Shown in pieces: positions 45,264 to 49,401 of a stretch of 49,401 nt of DNA. This stretch comes from Flavobacterium sp. (lineage in GTDB: Bacteria; Bacteroidota; Bacteroidia; Flavobacteriales; Flavobacteriaceae). The position numbers and the translations under genes are program-made. How positions within the stretch are numbered: the stretch's first letter is position 1; the number at the start of each line of letters is the position of its first letter. The stretch is taken from NCBI RefSeq assembly GCF_027533505.1, contig NZ_JAPZUB010000060.1:1-49401 (forward strand), given 5' to 3'. A model generated the notes under the pieces. The model searched no databases. It was not told the origin of the DNA and saw only the letters and a list, made by a program, of their open reading frames with translations.

Positions 45264-46910
45264 ATGAAGTTGGCCACTCATTTCCCGTTTTTTTTTGCTA
45301 TTGTTTTTTTGTTGACTGTTGTGAGTTGTAACGACCGTCCCAACGATTTAGGCACGCATTATTATGCTTGTTTGGATGCTGCGGATTCGGCTAAGGCCAC
45401 CTATGATTATCAAAAGGCTTTTGGGCACTATTATCGATCCTTGGGTTATACGAATGATACGACGCCCCGATGGAAAGCGTATAGTAGTATCGAGATGGCT
45501 AAAATACAAACCCGTTTTGGAGATTATGCGGGTGCCGATTCATTACTTACGCAAACTTTATCGTATTTGAAAGACACGTTGTACCGTTCGAATGTTTATG
45601 CGGCTTTGGGCAATAATTTTAGTGAGCAACATGATTATGTCAATGCTCGGCACTATATGGAGCGTGCTTTGGCGTTAAAAACCGATGCCAAAGATCAACT
45701 GCTTCTGCGCAACAATATTGGGTATTTATACCTCCAAGCACAGGATTATCCGAGAGCGTTATCCTATTACTCGAAGCTCATTCAAACGCCAGGGTTGGAT
45801 ACTTTACCTGATTGTTATGCTAAAATTCGCGATAATCAAGCCGCTGCTGCGCTCTATCTGAATCATCCGCAAACAAAGGCTTGGTTGGATAGGGCCTACC
45901 GTCTTCGGGATTCATTGGGGAATCCTCTTGAACTTACGGCGAGTACCATGCATTATGCAGCCTATTATTTGCGACAAGGGCAACGCGATTCGGCGGTGAT
46001 TTGGGCTCAAAAGGCTTATGGTTATGCTAGCCAACTCCATCATCCTGAAGACCGATTGGAAGCGTTACGCTATTTGATTCAAGCGTTACCCAACGCCAAA
46101 GCCAAGGAACCTATGGAGCAGTATTTACGGCTTTCGGACAGTTTGGATGTGGTGCGCTCAAAAGCTAAAGTTTACTTCACTAGTGTTATTTATGATGCAA
46201 ACTTAGTTCGAAAAGAGAATGAACGATTTCGTTCACAGTTGCAGTTGCTCCTTATTGCAGCGGGTGTTTTAGTATGTGTAGGGGGTGTTTATTTTGTAAA
46301 CCAACGCTTACGGTTGCGTAATCGGATATTGCGGGCTACTTATGAAACGGAGTTGCGTTTGTCAAAGAAGGTTCACGATGAATTGGCCAATGATGTGTTT
46401 AAAACGCTTTCTTTTGTGGAAAACCAAACGCCTGATTCTCCAAACAAAGAAGCAGTTTTGGATCACTTGGAAGAAATTTACCAACGCACTCGATTCCTGT
46501 CGCGTTCTACTGGTGCCATTGAAACTGGGTTGACGTTTAAAGAGGAATTGCTCGAACTCATGTCGGGATTCAGTTCGCCAACCGTTGCGGTGATTGCCTT
46601 AAACGTGGAACGGATTGATTGGAATTTGATAGCAACTACTTCTAAAATCACACTGTACCGCGTACTGCAAGAGTTATTGGTGAATATGAAAAAACACAGT
46701 GGTGCCAATCGGGTACAAATAACCTTTGAAACGAGTAAGCATCAGTTGGTAGTGCACTATGAAGACAACGGAATCGGTATGCCCACTGGTGTATCTCCAA
46801 AAAATGGTTTGGTAAATGTGGAAAACCGTATTTTAACCTTGGGCGGAAGTATTAGTTTTGAAACGCATCAACCCACAGGTTGTGCTCTTAAATTTATACT
46901 ACCCAAATAA
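45264..46910 (+). CDS. TPR sensor histidine kinase
   Basis: Membrane-bound sensor of a two-component system. The ATG at 45264 gives a lipoprotein-like N terminus (FFFAIVFLLTVVSC), then about 300 residues of tetratricopeptide repeats in the periplasm, a transmembrane helix (LLLIAAGVLVCVGGVYFV, about 329-346), a dimerisation helix with phospho-acceptor His371 in KKVHDELANDVFKTL, and a HATPase domain with N box ELLVNMKKHSGA and G box EDNGIGM. Total 548 aa. The response regulator begins 5 bp later. TTTG (45229-45232) and TATTTTCG (45252-45259) form a weak promoter. Confidence 0.92.
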   Translation: MKLATHFPFFFAIVFLLTVVSCNDRPNDLGTHYYACLDAADSAKATYDYQKAFGHYYRSLGYTNDTTPRWKAYSSIEMAKIQTRFGDYAGADSLLTQTLSYLKDTLYRSNVYAALGNNFSEQHDYVNARHYMERALALKTDAKDQLLLRNNIGYLYLQAQDYPRALSYYSKLIQTPGLDTLPDCYAKIRDNQAAAALYLNHPQTKAWLDRAYRLRDSLGNPLELTASTMHYAAYYLRQGQRDSAVIWAQKAYGYASQLHHPEDRLEALRYLIQALPNAKAKEPMEQYLRLSDSLDVVRSKAKVYFTSVIYDANLVRKENERFRSQLQLLLIAAGVLVCVGGVYFVNQRLRLRNRILRATYETELRLSKKVHDELANDVFKTLSFVENQTPDSPNKEAVLDHLEEIYQRTRFLSRSTGAIETGLTFKEELLELMSGFSSPTVAVIALNVERIDWNLIATTSKITLYRVLQELLVNMKKHSGANRVQITFETSKHQLVVHYEDNGIGMPTGVSPKNGLVNVENRILTLGGSISFETHQPTGCALKFILPK

Positions 46911-46915
46911 CGGTT

Positions 46916-47581
46916 ATGGTTCAGAAAGTAATTATAGTAGAAGATATTGACAGTATTAGTCAATCGGTAAACCAAGTTTTGGAATCCTTCGGCGTTTCAG
47001 ACATTACCGTGGTAAAATATTGCGATGATGCGTGGACGAAAATAAAAGCAGCCGCCGGTAGAGGCGTGCCCTATGATTTGGTGATTACTGATTTATCGTT
47101 TGAAAAAGACTATCGCGATGTCGCCTTAAAAGGAGGGGAAGCCTTAGTGGAAGCGATTCATTTGACCTATCCCGAACTAAAAACTATTGTTTATACGATT
47201 GAAGACAAACCCTATCGTGTCAAAAAATTAGTAGAAACGCTAGGCGTAATGGGCTACGTTGTGAAAGGACGCCGCAGTATTGAAAAGTTAAAGCAAGCCA
47301 TTCAAGCGGTCGCGGCGCAGGTACCGTATATCGACCCTGAATTGCCTCACGTACAGCAGGAATCGGGTTTTGTTAGTTTAGACAGTTATGAAATAGCCTT
47401 GTTAAGCCAACTCGCCACGGGATTGAACCAAGAAGAAATAGGGGAATACTTCCATCAACAAGGCATCAAACCCCATAGCAAAAGTGCCATCGAAAAGCGT
47501 ATTGCCCGATTACGCGATGCTTTTAACGCCCGTAACTTGGTTCACTTAATCAGTATTGCCAAAGACCGCGGGATATTGTGA
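46916..47581 (+). CDS. Response regulator with HTH output domain
   Basis: Partner of the upstream kinase; 221 aa. The receiver domain begins VQKVIIVEDIDSIS and has phospho-acceptor Asp59 in LVITDLSFEKD. The output domain (about 150-221) is LuxR/NarL-like: DSYEIALLSQLATGLNQEEIGEYF and then KSAIEKRIARLRDAF as probable recognition helix. Such proteins bind direct or inverted repeats near promoters. The repeated 17-nt box downstream and the GGAAA array upstream are candidate sites; this is inferred from proximity alone. Confidence 0.92.
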   Translation: MVQKVIIVEDIDSISQSVNQVLESFGVSDITVVKYCDDAWTKIKAAAGRGVPYDLVITDLSFEKDYRDVALKGGEALVEAIHLTYPELKTIVYTIEDKPYRVKKLVETLGVMGYVVKGRRSIEKLKQAIQAVAAQVPYIDPELPHVQQESGFVSLDSYEIALLSQLATGLNQEEIGEYFHQQGIKPHSKSAIEKRIARLRDAFNARNLVHLISIAKDRGIL

Positions 47582-47669
47582 TGTTCTAAATTTTAAATTT
47601 TAAATGTTGAATTAGTGGCTACTGTGCACTGGATAGCTATGCAATCAACCAAAAATATTTTTTTTCTCG

Positions 47670-47716
47670 TTTTACGGAAAACCGTAAAATGGGATCTTTT
47701 CGGGCTGTTACCTTTG
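47670..47716 (+). promoter_or_regulatory. Activator-type promoter 1 with 17-nt box and palindrome
   Basis: TTTTACGG (47670-47677) and CCGTAAAA (47682-47689) form a perfect palindrome. The 17-mer GGAAAACCGTAAAATGG (47676-47692) is followed after 16 bp by TACCTTTG (47709-47716), a perfect -7 element with no TTG at -33. The second copy of the 17-mer has the same 16-bp spacing to a -7-like element, indicating a real promoter class. Confidence 0.5.
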
Positions 47717-47721
47717 TGATG

Positions 47722-47790
47722 GACAAGTGATCCACACGTTCGTATATGCCTTTAAAAAAAAGTAAGCCCGGAGAGATCTGGGCTTTTTTG
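47722..47790 (+). ncRNA. Candidate small RNA of about 70 nt
   Basis: Promoter 1 would start transcription near 47722 and the only thing downstream is a strong intrinsic terminator: AGCCCGGA (47765-47772), loop GAGA, TCTGGGCT (47777-47784) and six T residues. No ORF of useful size lies between. GTG-TGGA and TCCA-CAC (47716-47737) could form another hairpin, partly ahead of the predicted start. A short RNA is inferred; CGTATATGCCTTTA (47741-47754), shared with the FAS1 upstream region, is inside it. Confidence 0.35.
47765..47790 (+). terminator. Terminator of the candidate small RNA
   Basis: Eight base pairs including one G-T, a GAGA tetraloop, and a run of six T residues. It lies about 180 bp beyond the response regulator stop, so it could also end that operon. 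Confidence 0.85.
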
Positions 47791-47803
47791 TTGAGGGAAA
47801 TGA

Positions 47804-47844
47804 GGAAAACCGTAAAATGGTGTGGGAAGGGATTATTAGTTTAG
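47804..47844 (+). promoter_or_regulatory. Activator-type promoter 2 with identical 17-nt box
   Basis: GGAAAACCGTAAAATGG (47804-47820), 16 bp and TAGTTTAG (47837-47844, 7/8 match to TAnnTTTG) copy the layout of promoter 1. A transcript from here would begin near 47850 and run toward the toxin-antitoxin-chaperone genes. Confidence 0.4.
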
Positions 47845-47964
47845 TAGGTAGGTTAAATACGAACAAAAACAGGTAAAAACCGTAGTTGGGGATAGTGGGA
47901 GAATGGTTAACTTGTGGGGGTATTAAATGATAATTAAGACCTGGCCGAACGTTTTGTGTAATGT

Positions 47965-47995
47965 TTTGGAACTCTATATAAAATTACTAAATTGC
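47965..47995 (+). promoter_or_regulatory. Candidate proximal promoter of the TAC operon
   Basis: TTTG (47965-47968), 19 bp and TAAATTGC (47988-47995, 6/8 match) lie just before the GTG start at 48015. The fit is weak but spacing is right. Confidence 0.3.
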
Positions 47996-48014
47996 AAAAA
48001 AAATCATACATTAA

Positions 48015-48548
48015 GTGACTGTATATCATACTCAAGAAAAACATAAAAAAATATTATCATTCCCAATCCCATGCACGAGAGATGATGCGTGGCTGGGAGA
48101 AGCTCTTTATTTTTGGAAAGAAGAATCAGACGCTTATGATTGGGGACATAATTCAAAAAGAGCTACTGGATATTTTGAGATTTATACTTGTGATATTAAA
48201 TCTGAGAGTTTTTTAGATACAGTCTTTAATGAAACTCATTATTATTTCTGGATTCAACAGTTAGAAAAGATTGCAAAAAAAATAATGATTAAAACGCATG
48301 AAAAGCCTACCCTGAAAGAATTAAATGACTACATAAGGGATAAAAATGTTTGGCCACAAGTCGATTACATACAATTTCAAGATTTACCAACTAATTCAGA
48401 GAAAGCATTAGTTAAACCAATTGTATATCGACAAAGTAAAAAAAGAAAAGTCAGAACTGTAGCTTTTAGAAAACGAATTCAAATAGCTGTTTATAATCCA
48501 AAAATTATTTATAATTTTGCACTTCAAGACTCAGTAAGAGTTATATAA
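48015..48548 (+). CDS. ADP-ribosyltransferase-like toxin of a TAC system (CmdT-like)
   Basis: A 177-aa protein starting at GTG, with an in-frame TAA immediately upstream and no ATG available. Features of the ADP-ribosyltransferase (ART) fold: an N-terminal VYHT (His5), then WLGEALYFWKEESDAYDWG (about 26-44), which corresponds to the strand-helix GxGFYxTxxxxxAxxWA of ART toxins, and a terminal QIAVYNPKII (156-165), as in ART proteins that end in a VxNPxQI strand. The gene is first in an operon with a small gene 11 bp on and a SecB-like chaperone gene. That order (toxin, antitoxin, chaperone) is that of the CmdTAC anti-phage system, whose toxin ADP-ribosylates mRNA. Toxicity and target are inferred. 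Confidence 0.62.
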   Translation: MTVYHTQEKHKKILSFPIPCTRDDAWLGEALYFWKEESDAYDWGHNSKRATGYFEIYTCDIKSESFLDTVFNETHYYFWIQQLEKIAKKIMIKTHEKPTLKELNDYIRDKNVWPQVDYIQFQDLPTNSEKALVKPIVYRQSKKRKVRTVAFRKRIQIAVYNPKIIYNFALQDSVRVI

Positions 48549-48559
48549 AGAAAATAGAT

Positions 48560-48811
48560 ATGTTAGATTTAAAATTATTAGAAGAACAATTAGATAAAGC
48601 TTTAGCTTTAGAAACTTCTGAATCTTTGACTTCTTGGCTTCTCAACAGAAGGTTAAAGAAGTATATATCTAATTTTGGTGAAGGCACATTTAAAAACATT
48701 CCTTCAAACAGAGTTGAAATTACTCAGTCAAAAGAGCATTTGATTAATAACAAAACGCCTTTTTTTACACAAGATTACTTTTCAACCTGTGATTATCTAA
48801 TTGCTGCATAG
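48560..48811 (+). CDS. Putative antitoxin of the TAC system (CmdA-like)
   Basis: An 83-aa protein of no recognised family between toxin and chaperone genes. The N-terminal half is helical and charged (MLDLKLLEEQLDKALALE, SLTSWLLNRRLKKYI). The C-terminal end is aromatic and hydrophobic (TPFFTQDYFSTCDYLIAA), resembling the chaperone-addiction segment by which TAC antitoxins depend on their SecB-like partner for folding. The stop is 5 bp before the chaperone ATG. Assignment rests on position, size and this tail; a direct toxin-binding site cannot be shown. Confidence 0.55.
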   Translation: MLDLKLLEEQLDKALALETSESLTSWLLNRRLKKYISNFGEGTFKNIPSNRVEITQSKEHLINNKTPFFTQDYFSTCDYLIAA

Positions 48812-48816
48812 GTATT

Positions 48817-49254
48817 ATGAGTATTGAAACACAAGTAAAACTAAGATTTTTAAGTGTTGATTTCCCAGTTGTTAATTTTCAGTCTGATAAACAACTTTTA
48901 GAAAATCAAGAAATTAATATTGATATTGAGCCCAAAGTTTTTTTTCCTAAAGACAACAAAAATCATTTTAAAATAATTCAAGAAGTAAATATATCTGTTG
49001 ATGAAGTTTTTAATTTATTTATAGTTGCAATTGGTAGTTTTGAATTGAATGATGTTGACGATGATAAAATGAAAAGTCATTTTGTTAATATGAATGCTCC
49101 AGCAATAATGTTTCCATATATTAGATCTTTTATATCTACATTAACTTCAAATTTAGGCAACGTTACTGGAACTCTTAATATACCCCCTCAATTTTTTAAA
49201 GGTGAACTAAAACAAATTTCAGAAGAGGATATTATCGAAGTAAACAAAAAATAA
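48817..49254 (+). CDS. SecB-like chaperone of the TAC system (CmdC-like)
   Basis: A 145-aa SecB-family protein. The signature NAPAIMFPYIR (residues 93-103) and the following ISTLTSN...LNIPPQFF match the SecB core (N-APHLLFPYAR and L-L-PVNF). Housekeeping SecB is generally absent from Bacteroidota, and the genetic context (directly after a toxin-like and an antitoxin-like gene) points to a solitary TAC chaperone that stabilises the antitoxin. It is likely the sensor that releases the toxin when phage proteins occupy it, by analogy with CmdC. A terminator-like hairpin follows. Confidence 0.8.
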   Translation: MSIETQVKLRFLSVDFPVVNFQSDKQLLENQEINIDIEPKVFFPKDNKNHFKIIQEVNISVDEVFNLFIVAIGSFELNDVDDDKMKSHFVNMNAPAIMFPYIRSFISTLTSNLGNVTGTLNIPPQFFKGELKQISEEDIIEVNKK

Positions 49255-49268
49255 TAAACACTACACAC

Positions 49269-49352
49269 AACAGCGGTAACTGTTGCACAACCCATTCAAA
49301 ATAAAATTTTTCAAAATAATTCGTAAAAAACAACCTCGTTTAAGCTCCCGAA
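49269..49352 (+). repeat. 84-nt repeat, right inverted copy
   Basis: Starts AACAGCGGTAACTGTTGCAC and ends CTCGTTTAAGCTCCCGAA, pairing with the opposite-strand copy at 40967-41050. It begins 15 bp after the chaperone stop. The two copies bracket 8.2 kb including the two-component module and the TAC operon. Confidence 0.85.
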
Positions 49353-49379
49353 ACTTCGGGATAAGCGAGGTTTATTTTT
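49332..49379. terminator. Long hairpin terminator after the TAC operon
   Basis: AACCTCG (49332-49338) pairs with CGAGGTT (49366-49372); inside, TCCCGAA (49346-49352) pairs with TTCGGGA (49355-49361). A T-rich run follows. It overlaps the end of the 84-nt repeat. An A-run ahead makes it potentially bidirectional. Confidence 0.7.
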
Positions 49380-49401
49380 TAGTTGTAGTCCAAAACTCCA
49401 A

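Overview
The window comes from a Bacteroidota genome, most likely a flavobacterium (Flavobacteriaceae). Evidence: Lys-rich proteins, promoters of the Bacteroidota type (TTG, about 19-22 bp, TAnnTTTG) ahead of many genes, few Shine-Dalgarno sequences, a type IX secretion gene (porQ) next to cmk, and an AraC/DUF779/aldehyde dehydrogenase trio. No rRNA, tRNA or CRISPR array was seen.

Layout. 0.4-8.7 kb is an alpha-glucan cluster: maltosyltransferase glgE, a maltokinase, branching enzyme glgB and a GH31 alpha-glucosidase. Together they phosphorylate maltose, polymerise maltose-1-phosphate, branch the glucan and trim it. Trehalose synthase treS, the usual maltose source, is not between them. 8.7-20.9 kb is housekeeping: an M48 metalloprotease lipoprotein, a UMF1-type MFS transporter, a Gly-rich-linker lipoprotein, lon, porQ-cmk, a nucleoside permease, rpsA, a FAS1 protein and a two-helix membrane protein. 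21-26.6 kb carries pheT, an aldehyde dehydrogenase broken by an in-frame TAA, DUF779 and an AraC regulator. 26.7-33 kb (minus strand) is an RND efflux operon (adaptor, pump, TolC) ending in a bestrophin-type channel gene. 33.1-37.4 kb holds recG and an M1 aminopeptidase.

From 37.4 kb the window changes character. It becomes AT-rich, with small exported or membrane proteins separated by interspersed repeats, palindromes and an 11-bp tandem repeat. Two 84-nt copies of one repeat lie in inverted orientation at 41.0 and 49.3 kb. Between them is a sensory module: a 287-aa single-helix membrane protein with four phased GGAAA boxes in its promoter, a 56-aa lipoprotein behind a hairpin-rich leader, a TPR histidine kinase and a response regulator. 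Downstream, two identical 17-nt boxes each stand 16 bp before a -7 element; the first of these promoters leads into a short terminator-ended unit without an ORF, a possible small RNA.

The most interesting locus is at the right end (48.0-49.25 kb). It is a compact three-gene operon with an ADP-ribosyltransferase-like protein, a small putative antitoxin and a SecB-like chaperone. This is the architecture of a toxin-antitoxin-chaperone (TAC) system resembling the CmdTAC anti-phage system. It is very AT-rich and lies in the repeat-laden accessory region, consistent with recent acquisition.
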